Notes: generated from the sequence alone by a model not told the origin. 64,000 nucleotides of DNA from Alphaproteobacteria bacterium (GCA_017307275.1 JAFKFK010000014.1:1-64000), one strand, 5' to 3'; shown: positions 46,671 through 55,683, numbered from the stretch's first letter. Made by a program: numbers and translations.

Positions 46671-48211
46671 CCGAGCACCCTGCTCCAAATCGCATCGCCG
46701 TCGTCGCAGGCGTTGCCACGCCAGGCGACATGGGTGTCGGGCCTCACCAGAACCAGCTTCGCCCCGTAGATGGGCGCGAGTTGCGCATCGTCGACGATCA
46801 CCGTTTCGAGCGGCACGGGCGCGGAATCGATCAGAGGTGAAGGATCGGCATCGCCGAAGCGCAGCAGGGTGAACCACGATCCGAGATGGTCGTAGAGCGC
46901 CGAGCCGTCGCGCAGGAAGGTGCTGGGCAGGCGCGCGCCCGGCGCCGTCGTCGGCTGGTAGCTCACGGGATCGCTTTCGACCCCGTCATAGCGATAACCG
47001 AACTCGATGCCCCAGCTCTCGTTCTCGGCATTGCCGAGGGCTGCGATGGCACGGCCGAGGGCATCGGGATCGCGTTCGTTTTCGTAGAGTTCGGCGATCT
47101 TGATGCGGACGCCGGTATGCCGCTCCGACGCCAGCCGGTTGCGCAGGCCGACGGGACGGCGCTCCTTTTCGTAGGACGCCAGCAGTTCCGGGCCGGCATA
47201 GCCCTTCACCGTCGCCGCGAGCTTCCATCCGAGATCGACGGCATCGCCGATGCCGGTGTTCATGCCGTAGCCGCCGGTCGGGATGTACTGATGCGCCGAG
47301 TCACCGGCGAGAAACACGCGGCCCGCGCCGTACCGTTCGGCCAGCAGGAGGTGCGTCACCCACGGATTGGCGACCAGGATTTCGCGCTCGAAGGAGCGGC
47401 CGGCCCAGACATCGAGCAGGGCATTCGGATCGACCGAGGCCAGATCGACGCCGGGCGGCGGCCGCGTCTGTAGGGTCCAGGCATCCTTGTCGTCCTGGGC
47501 GATCAGCGTGCCTTTGCCGGTCTGGTAGTGCCAGGCGACGCCGAACGCCTGCAGCAGGTCGCGCGCATCGGAGCGGAAGTGGATCATGTAGCGTTGCGCA
47601 ACCGCAGCCCGCCCTTCGAGCGCAATGTCGAGCTTCGCCCGCACCCGGCTGGAGCCGCCATCGCAGCCCGCCAGGAAGTCGCAACGCACCTGCTCGGTGG
47701 CACCGCTCTCCGTCACGCGCAGCGTAACGGTGACGCCGTCCGCATCCTGCTCGAAATCCTCCAGCCCCACGCCCCAACGTGCATCGATCAGCGGATGCCC
47801 GACGATGGCGTCGCGCAGCACTGGTTCGATCATCACCTGGCTCACGCGCATGGCAGGCTCACGTGACTGCGTGCCGTCGTTGCGCGCCAGGATCTCGGCA
47901 CGCTTTTCCACGACGCTGGGATAACGGAAGCGATGCAGCTCGCGGCCGCCTGCGTCGCGCGCCAGCGACGTGATCCACGAGACATCGAAATTGTTGGCTT
48001 CCGGCACAGCCACGGCGCGCAGCTTGTCGGCGAGGCCCAGCCGCCGGAACAGCTCCATCGACCGGCCGTTGGTGATGTCCATCTTGGGATGCCGCGTGGT
48101 CGTGGGATTGCGCTCGACCAGCATGCACCGCACGCCATGAAGCGCCAGCGCGCGGGCCAGGGTCATGCCGACCGGCCCGCCGCCTGCGATTAGGACGGGG
48201 ACATGGCGCAC
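46667..48211 (-). CDS. FAD-dependent aromatic hydroxylase (PHBH/MhpA-like)
   Basis: 514 residues from a GTG start one base after the LLM gene stop, and overlapping the next gene by 4 bases. Blocks: GGGPVGMTLARALALHGVRC, the DG motif FLAGCDGGSSRVRAKL, and GDSAHQYIPTGGYGMNTGIG. The C-terminal thioredoxin-like part (about 430-510) marks the large aromatic hydroxylase group such as MhpA and phenol hydroxylase. Two consecutive class A hydroxylases suggest sequential hydroxylation of one ring. Confidence 0.88.
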   Translation of the reverse strand: MRHVPVLIAGGGPVGMTLARALALHGVRCMLVERNPTTTRHPKMDITNGRSMELFRRLGLADKLRAVAVPEANNFDVSWITSLARDAGGRELHRFRYPSVVEKRAEILARNDGTQSREPAMRVSQVMIEPVLRDAIVGHPLIDARWGVGLEDFEQDADGVTVTLRVTESGATEQVRCDFLAGCDGGSSRVRAKLDIALEGRAAVAQRYMIHFRSDARDLLQAFGVAWHYQTGKGTLIAQDDKDAWTLQTRPPPGVDLASVDPNALLDVWAGRSFEREILVANPWVTHLLLAERYGAGRVFLAGDSAHQYIPTGGYGMNTGIGDAVDLGWKLAATVKGYAGPELLASYEKERRPVGLRNRLASERHTGVRIKIAELYENERDPDALGRAIAALGNAENESWGIEFGYRYDGVESDPVSYQPTTAPGARLPSTFLRDGSALYDHLGSWFTLLRFGDADPSPLIDSAPVPLETVIVDDAQLAPIYGAKLVLVRPDTHVAWRGNACDDGDAIWSRVLG

Positions 48212-48212
48212 G

Positions 48213-49445
48213 TTACGCCCGCTTCGCTGTCGCTTCCTTCTCGGCCATCTTCTGCTTGAGTTGCTCCGGCGTCAGCCGAACGATGTGCTCGTTCTGATGG
48301 CTGTAGATGTCGTACTTCTGCACATCGAGGTCTTCGAGCGCGATCTCGCGATTCATCACCTTCTGCTTCCATTGCAGATGCTCGGCCTCGGCCGCGTGGA
48401 ACTCGGGCATCACTTCCTTGGCGAACAGCTCCAGCGACGAGCAGATGTCCTCGTGGCTGGTCTTGCCGGCCTGGTTCAACAGGATCACCTGATCGACCCG
48501 GCTTGCCTGGAACTGGCGCAGCTTGTTGCGGATCGTCTCGGGTGAACCGATCAGCCCCGACTCCAGTGCCTTCTTTTCTTCCGGGCCGCCACGCCAGGCC
48601 TGGTATTCCTTCCAGAGGTCGGATGTGCCCGGCGCATCGACGCCTTTGCGGCCGTAGTAACTCAGCGCGAAGATGAAGAAAGTCCAGCCGGCCGCCTTGG
48701 CCTCGGCTTCCTCGTCGGTGGCCGCGCACATGAAGCCCGAAACCATCGCGACATTGGGATTGCTGGGATAGTCCGCGAGCTTCTGCGAGTTGTTCAGCAG
48801 GTTGTTGTAGTACTTGTGCACCCAGGCGCGCGCCGCTTCCGGCGTCACGAAGGTGAAGCCGAGCGCGCCCATGCCCCACTCTCCTGCCTTGCCGATCGTC
48901 TGGATGTTCGAGCAGGCGACCCAGAGCGGCGGATGCGGCTTCTGGAACGGCTTGGGAATGACGTTGCGCGCCGGGAAATCGTAGTACTCCCCGTGGAACT
49001 CCCAGCTTTCCTTGGTGAACATCGGGACGATGGCCTTCACGGCCTCCTCCCAACGCTCGCGCTTGTCGCGCACGCGAATGTTGAAGGGATGCAGTTCGGC
49101 CGGTCCTGCTGCCTCGCCCATGCCGAGTTCGACCCGGCCGCCCGACAGCAGGTCGAGCGTCGCCACCTTCTCGGCGACGCGATGCGGCTGGTTGGTCGTG
49201 AGCTGGATGACACCGTGGCCCAACCGGATGCGCTTGGTGCGCTGGCTGGCGGCGCCCAGGAACACTTCCGGTGCGGAGGAGTGGGAATACTCCTCGAGGA
49301 AGTGATGCTCGACCTCCCAAGCGTAGTCGTAGCCCAGCCGGTCGGCGAGCTCGATCTGGGTCAGCGAGTCCTGCAGGAGCTGATACTCGCTCTTCTCGCC
49401 CCACGGCCGCGGGAGTTGATGCTCGTAGAAAATGCCGAACTTCAT
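48213..49445 (-). CDS. LLM-class flavin-dependent oxidoreductase
   Basis: 410 residues with the luciferase-like pattern MKFGIFYEHQLPRPWGEK, AWEVEHHFLEEYSHSSAPEV and RVELGMGEAAGP. It is related to, but distinct from, the LLM protein at 623. Needs reduced flavin, for which no reductase gene is present in the operon. It lies 9 bases after the hydrolase gene stop. A ribosome site AAGGG precedes it. Confidence 0.87.
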   Translation of the reverse strand: MKFGIFYEHQLPRPWGEKSEYQLLQDSLTQIELADRLGYDYAWEVEHHFLEEYSHSSAPEVFLGAASQRTKRIRLGHGVIQLTTNQPHRVAEKVATLDLLSGGRVELGMGEAAGPAELHPFNIRVRDKRERWEEAVKAIVPMFTKESWEFHGEYYDFPARNVIPKPFQKPHPPLWVACSNIQTIGKAGEWGMGALGFTFVTPEAARAWVHKYYNNLLNNSQKLADYPSNPNVAMVSGFMCAATDEEAEAKAAGWTFFIFALSYYGRKGVDAPGTSDLWKEYQAWRGGPEEKKALESGLIGSPETIRNKLRQFQASRVDQVILLNQAGKTSHEDICSSLELFAKEVMPEFHAAEAEHLQWKQKVMNREIALEDLDVQKYDIYSHQNEHIVRLTPEQLKQKMAEKEATAKRA

Positions 49446-49454
49446 GGTGAACCC

Positions 49455-50339
49455 TTACGCTGCCTTGCAGAACGCCGTGATGCTCTGGACCAGCTTCGGC
49501 ACCATCTCCTTCGGCACGTCGTGGCCCCAGCCGGGAAAGACTTCGATCTTGGCGCCCGGCACCAGGCTCGCGACATCGCGGCCGCATTCGACCGGCAACA
49601 GCGGGTCGTCGGCACCGTGCAGCACAAGAGTCGGCACCTTCACGGTCTTGAGAAGATCGGTGCGCGGGCCGGAGGCCAGCACCGCGAGATAGTGGCGCGC
49701 GGCACCTTCGGGGTAATAACGGCGGTCGATGTTGCGCTCGACCAGCGCGCGCAGCTCCGTGGGATCTGCGGGATAGGCCGAGCTGCCGATCACGGTGCGC
49801 AGCTTCATGCCATGGGCGACGAGCTGCTCGCGCGCCGGGCCTTCCGGCGCTGCCGACAGCATCGCCACCGCCTCGGGCTTGCCCGCCGGCAGTCCGAGAC
49901 GGCCGCTGGTCGACATGATCGAGACCAGGGACAGCGTGCGCTGCGGATACTTGGCGGCGAGGATCTGGGCGATCATGCCGCCCATCGAGGCGCCGACCAT
50001 GTGCGCGCGATCGATGCCCAGCACGTCGAGCAGGCCGACCGCATCGGCAGCCATGTCATCCAGCAGATAGGGCGTGTCGACCTTCTCGCCTTTCATCAAC
50101 TTGGCAAAGGCGCCCATCAGGTCGGGTAGGCCCCACTTGCCGAAATCGGTCGAGAGGCCGACGTCGCGATTGTCGTAGCGCACGACGAAGAAGCCCTTGG
50201 CTGCCAGCCCTTCGCAGAGCGACTCCGGCCAGAGCGTGAGTTGCGCGCCCAACCCCATGATCAGAAGCAGCGCGGGGTCGCTTTTCTTACCGAAGGTCTC
50301 GTATTCGATCTCGATGCCGTTGGCCTTGGTCTTCGTCAC
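49455..50339 (-). CDS. Alpha/beta hydrolase
   Basis: 294 residues from a GTG start with GGAGGAAG upstream. The oxyanion block ALLLIMGLGAQ, nucleophile Ser118 in VGASMGG, acid in HGADDPLLP and His in FPGWGHDVP complete the triad. The pattern resembles enol-lactone hydrolases or meta-cleavage C-C hydrolases. It heads the oxygenase operon and sits 22 bases after the phytoene-synthase-like gene, so co-transcription is possible. Confidence 0.83.
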   Translation of the reverse strand: MTKTKANGIEIEYETFGKKSDPALLLIMGLGAQLTLWPESLCEGLAAKGFFVVRYDNRDVGLSTDFGKWGLPDLMGAFAKLMKGEKVDTPYLLDDMAADAVGLLDVLGIDRAHMVGASMGGMIAQILAAKYPQRTLSLVSIMSTSGRLGLPAGKPEAVAMLSAAPEGPAREQLVAHGMKLRTVIGSSAYPADPTELRALVERNIDRRYYPEGAARHYLAVLASGPRTDLLKTVKVPTLVLHGADDPLLPVECGRDVASLVPGAKIEVFPGWGHDVPKEMVPKLVQSITAFCKAA

Positions 50340-50361
50340 GCTTCCTCCGTCTTTCCGAGCG

Positions 50362-51021
50362 TCAGTATGTGCCGCGCTTGGCGGCCCACCAATAGGCCAG
50401 CGGCCGGCGCAGCGGTCCCATCGGCCTGCTCAGCGAAAGAGCAGGCAACAGGATCGGCAACGCCGCAGGATCGATCTTGCGACGAAGGGCACGCGCGTCA
50501 CCCAGCAGCGAGTCGCGCTCCGGCCCCTCGCCCATCAGCCAGGCCGCCGCGACGGCATGCGCTGCCTGCTGCGACGCGGGATCGGTTGCGCCCAGGACCT
50601 GAAGCTCGAGATCGGCGAGTGCATGGCCTGCACGCATCACGTCGAGCGGACCGTCGATCTCTTCTTCCCGTGCATCGATCAACGCCCTGAGCTCTTCGAC
50701 GGTGATCCCGTGCCGCCTGACGATTTCGCTCAGCGATTCGACGATGGGTTGAGCGCGCGGCGCTCCCGAACCGGCCGCCTCCGCAACGGCCTCCCGCCAC
50801 CACTCCAAACGAATGCGAGCCAGCATCGGCTCGCGAGTCACGGTGCGCGTGCGGCCCAGTTCATGGTCGAACGCCAGCAGCGCCAAAAGTCCTGTCCGGG
50901 CGGGCTCGGGAGCAAAAAGCGCCGCCAGGAAGCGGTCGCGGTCGGCGCCGCGCACGAGGTCGAGCACGTAGCGGTGCGAGGCGTCGGGCGCGCGGTAAGG
51001 GCCAATATCTGCAGGAGACAT
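50362..51021 (-). CDS. Squalene/phytoene synthase-like protein (NDUFAF6-like)
   Basis: 219 residues, shorter than a full synthase. Blocks: SHRYVLDLVRGADRDRFLAA, LLALLAFDHELGRTRTVTRE, RLEWWREAVAEA. The aspartate-rich DxxxD motifs that bind prenyl diphosphate in phytoene synthase are absent (DHELGRTR is the closest), so enzymatic prenyl condensation is unlikely. This resembles the mitochondrial complex I assembly factor NDUFAF6 group. Its start lies 8 bases from a large hairpin (51029-51073). Confidence 0.7.
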   Translation of the reverse strand: MSPADIGPYRAPDASHRYVLDLVRGADRDRFLAALFAPEPARTGLLALLAFDHELGRTRTVTREPMLARIRLEWWREAVAEAAGSGAPRAQPIVESLSEIVRRHGITVEELRALIDAREEEIDGPLDVMRAGHALADLELQVLGATDPASQQAAHAVAAAWLMGEGPERDSLLGDARALRRKIDPAALPILLPALSLSRPMGPLRRPLAYWWAAKRGTY

Positions 51022-51028
51022 GCGTGGA

Positions 51029-51073
51029 TAAGCTCAGGCCTGCGACCGTTGAACGCAGGCCGCTATGAGCTTA
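51029..51073. other. Large bulged hairpin between divergent genes
   Basis: TAAGCTCA (51029-51036) pairs with TGAGCTTA (51066-51073) and GGCCTGCG (51037-51044) with CGCAGGCC (51054-51061): 16 bp in two segments with a 4-base bulge and a 9-base loop. It sits 8 bases upstream of the minus-strand start at 51021, where a Shine-Dalgarno site would be, and covers a plus-strand ATG at 51065. This argues for the plus-strand start at 51131. Confidence 0.5.
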
Positions 51074-51130
51074 CAATACAGCGATCGAGGATTCATCAAT
51101 CCCATCAACAAGATAAAGGGGATGTTTAAC

Positions 51131-51727
51131 ATGGGCGCCATATTTACTTCGCTGGGCCGCACGGTTTCAGCAGGGGTCGTGCTGCTCATCTTGATCGTGA
51201 TCATTGCAGGCGCCGCGACAGGTCAGATGACCCGTATCGACCACGCATGGGGCACGTTTGTCATGCGCTGGCTGCACGTGCTGAGCGGCGTGATGTGGAT
51301 CGGCCTCCTTTGGTACCTGAACTTCGTGCAGGTTCCGACCATGCCCAAGATCCAGCCCGTCGAAAGCCGGACCGCGATCACCAAGTTCATCGCTCCCACC
51401 GTTCTCTGGTGGTTCCGTTACGCCGCCCTCGCCACCGTCATCACCGGCCTGCTGTTGGCCTGGATGAACGGCTACATCGTCCAGGCGCTGACGCTGCGTC
51501 CCGGCTTCATCATGATCGGCGTCGGCATGTGGATGGCGCTGATCATGGCCTTCAATGTCTGGTTCATCATCTGGCCGAACCAGCAGAAGATCCTGGGCCT
51601 CGTCGATGCAACGGCGGAGGAGAAAGCCGCCGCCGCCCCGAAGGCGCTCTACGCCAGCCGCTTCAACACCATGTTCTCGATCGGCATGCTCTACTGCATG
51701 GTGGCGCAACAGAACGCGCCGATCTGA
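51131..51727 (+). CDS. Membrane protein with urate oxidase N-terminal (PuuD-like) domain
   Basis: 198 residues from ATG 51131, with AGGGG 10 bases upstream; a longer start at 51065 falls in the hairpin. Four to five membrane segments, with WLHVLSGVMWIGLLWYLNFV containing the heme-site-like His and the conserved WF/NFVQ pattern of PuuD and related membrane urate hydroxylase N-domains. The cytochrome c domain of PuuD is missing, so it may be an electron-transfer or unrelated membrane protein. Stands alone on its strand. Confidence 0.68.
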   Translation: MGAIFTSLGRTVSAGVVLLILIVIIAGAATGQMTRIDHAWGTFVMRWLHVLSGVMWIGLLWYLNFVQVPTMPKIQPVESRTAITKFIAPTVLWWFRYAALATVITGLLLAWMNGYIVQALTLRPGFIMIGVGMWMALIMAFNVWFIIWPNQQKILGLVDATAEEKAAAAPKALYASRFNTMFSIGMLYCMVAQQNAPI

Positions 51728-51748
51728 TCGGTCGACAACAGCTTGCGG

Positions 51749-51779
51749 AAACGGCGCCCCTCGGGCGCCGTTTTCATTT
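51749..51779. terminator. Intrinsic terminator between convergent genes
   Basis: AAACGGCGCCC/GGGCGCCGTTT, 11-bp stem with a CTC loop, followed by TTTTCATTT on the plus strand. It lies 21 bases after the plus-strand stop and directly at the end of lysE, so it can close both transcripts. Confidence 0.85.
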
Positions 51780-52388
51780 GCGCGCAAAGGCCAGCCCCAC
51801 GCCGGCGCCGATCAGCAGGCTACCGGTGATGCGGTTGCGCAGTCGCGCGCGAGCCTGCAGCAAGGATCGCAGCCGGCCCGCCGACAGCGCCCAGGCACCA
51901 TCGAGCAGGACCGCCACCACGAGGAATGTGCCGGCCAGCAGCAGGAGCTGATACGTGGCCTCTCCATCCCCCATGCCGACGAACTGCGGCAGGAAGGCCG
52001 CATAGAACAGCAGCGTCTTGGGATTGGTCAGCGAGACCGCGAAGCCGCGCGAGAAGATCGAGGCCATGGACCGCGGCTCGGCCTGCGTGCCGGCCAGATC
52101 CGTTGCCACGGCTCGCCAGGTACGCACGCCCAGCCAGACGAGATAGGCGACGCCCAGCCAACGCAGCCAGTCGAAGAGATTGGCCAGCATACCCAGCAAG
52201 GCCGACGCCCCCAGCACGACCAGCGCGAGTTGCAGCACCATGGCGCTCGCCGTGCCGGCCACGGTCATGAGGCCGTAGCGGGCACCGTGTGCCACGCTGT
52301 TGGCGACGATCAACGCGACATTGGGGCCCGGGATCGCGATCAGCACGACACAGGCGGCGATGAAGGCGAGGTAGAGATCGAGCGGCAT
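51774..52388 (-). CDS. LysE/RhtB family translocator
   Basis: 204 residues with six hydrophobic segments and the family blocks ACVVLIAIPGPNVALIVANS and RGFAVSLTNPKTLLFYAAFL. These export amino acids or homoserine lactones; substrate unknown. It follows the Mth938-like gene by 8 bases and ends at the terminator, so it is the last gene of the yajC-secD-secF-Mth938 run. Confidence 0.88.
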   Translation of the reverse strand: MPLDLYLAFIAACVVLIAIPGPNVALIVANSVAHGARYGLMTVAGTASAMVLQLALVVLGASALLGMLANLFDWLRWLGVAYLVWLGVRTWRAVATDLAGTQAEPRSMASIFSRGFAVSLTNPKTLLFYAAFLPQFVGMGDGEATYQLLLLAGTFLVVAVLLDGAWALSAGRLRSLLQARARLRNRITGSLLIGAGVGLAFARK

Positions 52389-52396
52389 GCCGCTCC

Positions 52397-52801
52397 CTAC
52401 AGCGGAATGAGCGCCGCCGCCACTCTGCGGCCCTCGGCCAGCAGGACGTTGTAGATGCGACAGGCCGACCCGGTATCGACCACCTCGAGCGCCATGCCGG
52501 CAGCCTTCAAAGCTGCACGCAGATCGGGCGCGACGAAGACGGCTCGCGGGCCGCAGCCCAGCACCAGCAATTCAGTCGGCGTCGCCAAGGACTGAAGCGG
52601 CGCCAGGGAAGCGAGCGACAGATCGCCAGCAGCGGTCACGCCCCAGGGAACCGTCGCTGCCGGCGTCACCAGCACCGGCTCGCGCCATTCGCGTTCACTG
52701 ATCAGGAAACGGCCAGGGCCGTAGCTGCGGATGTACTGGACCTGCGACGGATCGGGCGTCGGCAGGGTCTTGTCGGCCGGCCCTGGAACCGGCGGCTTCA
52801 C
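52397..52801 (-). CDS. Mth938-like domain protein (NDUFAF3 family)
   Basis: 134 residues with YIRSYGPGRFLISEREWREP, TELLVLGCGPRAVFVAPDLR and AACRIYNVL-like ending DTGSACRIYNVLLAEGRRVA, the pattern of the Mth938/DUF498 family. The human member NDUFAF3 is a complex I assembly factor. It overlaps the secF start region by 4 bases (ATGA), a link to secDF that I recall as conserved in Alphaproteobacteria; so a membrane-protein or complex I assembly role is plausible. Confidence 0.82.
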   Translation of the reverse strand: MKPPVPGPADKTLPTPDPSQVQYIRSYGPGRFLISEREWREPVLVTPAATVPWGVTAAGDLSLASLAPLQSLATPTELLVLGCGPRAVFVAPDLRAALKAAGMALEVVDTGSACRIYNVLLAEGRRVAAALIPL

Positions 52802-53976
52802 GCCTTGGCCTTCTCCGCCTTCTCGTCCTCATTCCGGAACTGCTCCGGCCTCAGGTTCATGTAGACGAGACCGGCGCAGGCGATCCAGATCGACGAGTAG
52901 GTGCCGACCACGATGCCCCACAGCATGGCGACCGAGAAGCTGTAGAGCACCGGTCCGGCAAACAGGACCAGCGACAGCACCGCGACGAACACCGTGACCG
53001 ACGTCATCAGCGTGCGGGCCAAGGCCTCGTTGATGCTAAAATTCAGGAGTTCGATCAGGCCCATCTTCTTGTAGCGCCGCATGTTCTCGCGAACGCGGTC
53101 GAAGATGACGACCTTATCGTTGATCGAGTAGCCGGCGATGGTCAGCACGGCGGCAAGGGCCGTCAGGCTGAAATCGAGCTGGAACAGAACGAAGATGCCG
53201 AGCGTCGAGATCAGGTCGTGCAGCATGGCGATCAGCGCACCGACGCCGAACTGCCATTCGTAGCGCACCCAGACGTAAATCACGATGGCGGCCATAGTGG
53301 CGAGCGCCGCCAGGATACCGCCATGCATCAACTCGTCGCCGATCTTGGGACCGACCGACTCGGTACCGCGCAGGTCGTATTTTGCCTCGATCGCGTCCTC
53401 GACCAGCTTGATGGCCACCTGCTGGCACCATTCGGCGCGCTGCTCGGGCGGCATCTCGACCTTGGCGGTCTGGGTATTTCCACGCGGGAGCTGGCGATCG
53501 AGGATGGTGAGGCCGACACGGCTCACGGCATCGCGCCAGTTGGCGCCATCGAGCGGCCGCGGCGCGGTGAATTCCACGTCGCCGGTCTCTGCCGCACCCG
53601 GCTTGACCTGCCAGCCCTCGCCCGCGCGCGCCTGCATGATGCGCTGGGCGCCGGCCACGCATTGCGGGCCTCCGTCCTGACGCTGAATGCGGATCAAAGC
53701 CGTCGTCGGATCGCCGAATTCCTGCAGCGAGACTTCACCGACGCCCAGCCCGCCCACGACGGAGCGCAGGTTGTCGAGATTCGCCGGGCCTTCCTTGGCG
53801 CGCACCTGGATGGCGATGCCGCCCTTGAAGTCGATGCCGAAGTTCAGCCCGATGAAGAACACCGCCAACAGCGAGATGATGTTGACCGCCGTCGAGGCAA
53901 TGAGCGCAAAACGGCGCTTACCCAGAAAGTCGAACTTCGTGCCGGCGGGAACGAGATGAAGAGGCTTCCACAACAT
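52798..53976 (-). CDS. secF: Protein translocase subunit SecF
   Basis: 392 residues; usual SecF is about 300-330. TM1 near 23-42 then the FGIDFKGG block; VGPKIGDEL at about 208-216; and the later TIAGYSINDKVVIFDRVREN, where the conserved N-D pair occurs. Between residues 100 and 200 there is extra sequence with Cys106 and Cys184, which enlarges the periplasmic domain. It forms a complex with SecD that uses the proton gradient to help protein export. 10 bases after secD. Confidence 0.95.
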   Translation of the reverse strand: MLWKPLHLVPAGTKFDFLGKRRFALIASTAVNIISLLAVFFIGLNFGIDFKGGIAIQVRAKEGPANLDNLRSVVGGLGVGEVSLQEFGDPTTALIRIQRQDGGPQCVAGAQRIMQARAGEGWQVKPGAAETGDVEFTAPRPLDGANWRDAVSRVGLTILDRQLPRGNTQTAKVEMPPEQRAEWCQQVAIKLVEDAIEAKYDLRGTESVGPKIGDELMHGGILAALATMAAIVIYVWVRYEWQFGVGALIAMLHDLISTLGIFVLFQLDFSLTALAAVLTIAGYSINDKVVIFDRVRENMRRYKKMGLIELLNFSINEALARTLMTSVTVFVAVLSLVLFAGPVLYSFSVAMLWGIVVGTYSSIWIACAGLVYMNLRPEQFRNEDEKAEKAKA

Positions 53977-53986
53977 TGCCAGGGCC

Positions 53987-55657
53987 TCAGATCACGATTT
54001 CAGTCGGCCGCCGCCAGCGCACCCAGGTGGACAGCAGCATGCGCGTGAAGACGGTTGCGGTGAAAAGATGGGTCAGCAGGCCGAGCGTCAGCGCCGTGGC
54101 GAAGCCACGGATCGGGCCCGAACCGAAGCCGAACAGCAGCACACCGGCGATCAGCGCCGTCAGATTGGCGTCGATAATGGCCGACATGGCGCGTTCGTAG
54201 CCGGTGGCGATGGAACTGAACGCCGATCGACCCAGCGCTTTTTCTTCTCGGACGCGCTCGTAAATCAGCACGTTCGAATCGACCGACATGCCCACCGTCA
54301 GCACCAGCCCCGCGATTCCGGGGAGCGTCAGCGACGCGCCGAGGATCGACATGCCGGCGATCACCAGCAGCAGGTTGACCAGCATGGCGAGGTTGGCGAA
54401 GCCGCCGAACAGCGGCCCGTAGGCGATGAACATGAACAGCGCGACCATGGCCGTGCCGACCAGCGCCGCCGTCGTGCCCGAGCGGATCGCGTCGGCGCCG
54501 AGGTCGGCGCCCACCGTGCTCTCCTGGATGATGCTGAGCGTGGCCGGCAGGGCGCCGGAGCGCAGCAGTAGCGCCTGTTCCTGGGTCTGCTGCGTGGTGA
54601 AGCTGCCGGTGATGATGCCGCTGCCGCCGCAGATCGCGCTCTGCACGACCGGGGCGCTGATGATTTCGCCGTCGAGCTGGATCGCCAGCCGCTTGCCGAT
54701 GTTGGTACGGGTGGCGTTACAGAAGGAACGGCCGCCGGCGCTGTTGAAGGTGAAGCTGATGATCGGGCGGCCGCCTTGCTGCTGCTCGAACGTCGCCTTT
54801 GAGTCGTCGAGATCCTCGCCGCCGACTACCACGCGCTTGAGCACAGGCAGGCACTGCGGCTGGAAGCGCCGGCAGATCTGCTCAGGCGTCATCCGCGGAT
54901 TGGCGCTTTGGATATCTTCCCAGGCCTTGGGATTGGTGCGGCGCAGCTCCTGCATGCCCTCGCGCGTCGGCACCAGGGACGTCGTGGCCGGCAGGCTCGC
55001 CGGGATGTTCTGGCCGGTGGCAGCCACATCCTCGTTCACCAGATGGAAGGTGAGCTTGGCGGTCTGGTTGATCTTGCGCTTGAGGTCGGTCGTGTCCTTG
55101 ATGCCCGGCACCTGCAGCAAGATGCGCTCGTCGCCCTGGCGGACAATCGTCGGCTCGATGGTGCCGGTCTCGTCGACGCGGCGACGCAGGATCTCGATCG
55201 ACTGGTCGATGACTTCCTTCTTCTTCTTGGTGACTTCCTGGTCCGAGTAGGCCAGCCGGATCAGGTCGCCGCTGCCTGAAATGGCAATCGTGGGATCGAC
55301 CGCCCGGATCGCCTCCAACGCCTTCGAGCGCTGGGCTTCGTCGCGCAGGGTGATCACGACGTTGCGGCCCCCTTCGACATTGACGTCCTTGAAGGCGACC
55401 TGCTGCTTGCGCAGCTCCGAACGCACCGAGTCGGAGAGGTTGGTCAGCCGCTCGGTCATCAGGCTGCGCAGGTCCGCTTCCAGCAGGAAGTGGGCGCCGC
55501 CGCGCAGGTCGAGACCGAGATTCATTCGGCTCTGGGCGTACCAGCCCGGCATATGGTCGAGCACGCTCGACGGCAGCAGGTTGGGCAATGCAAACAACAC
55601 CGCCAATACCGTGACGGTGATGATGCCTATCGTCTGCCAACGCGGAAGATTGAGCAT
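53987..55657 (-). CDS. secD: Protein translocase subunit SecD
   Basis: 556 residues. N-terminal TM then LGLDLRGGAHFLLEAD; the TLPGIAGLVLTVGMSVDSNV block for the export-linked D1 region; C-terminal membrane segments ending in TVFTRMLLSTWVRWRRP. The P1 periplasmic domain is present. It works with SecF and YajC in the inner membrane. 26 bases after yajC. Confidence 0.96.
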   Translation of the reverse strand: MLNLPRWQTIGIITVTVLAVLFALPNLLPSSVLDHMPGWYAQSRMNLGLDLRGGAHFLLEADLRSLMTERLTNLSDSVRSELRKQQVAFKDVNVEGGRNVVITLRDEAQRSKALEAIRAVDPTIAISGSGDLIRLAYSDQEVTKKKKEVIDQSIEILRRRVDETGTIEPTIVRQGDERILLQVPGIKDTTDLKRKINQTAKLTFHLVNEDVAATGQNIPASLPATTSLVPTREGMQELRRTNPKAWEDIQSANPRMTPEQICRRFQPQCLPVLKRVVVGGEDLDDSKATFEQQQGGRPIISFTFNSAGGRSFCNATRTNIGKRLAIQLDGEIISAPVVQSAICGGSGIITGSFTTQQTQEQALLLRSGALPATLSIIQESTVGADLGADAIRSGTTAALVGTAMVALFMFIAYGPLFGGFANLAMLVNLLLVIAGMSILGASLTLPGIAGLVLTVGMSVDSNVLIYERVREEKALGRSAFSSIATGYERAMSAIIDANLTALIAGVLLFGFGSGPIRGFATALTLGLLTHLFTATVFTRMLLSTWVRWRRPTEIVI

Positions 55658-55683
55658 GTCGACCTACTGCCCGTCTTTTGCGG

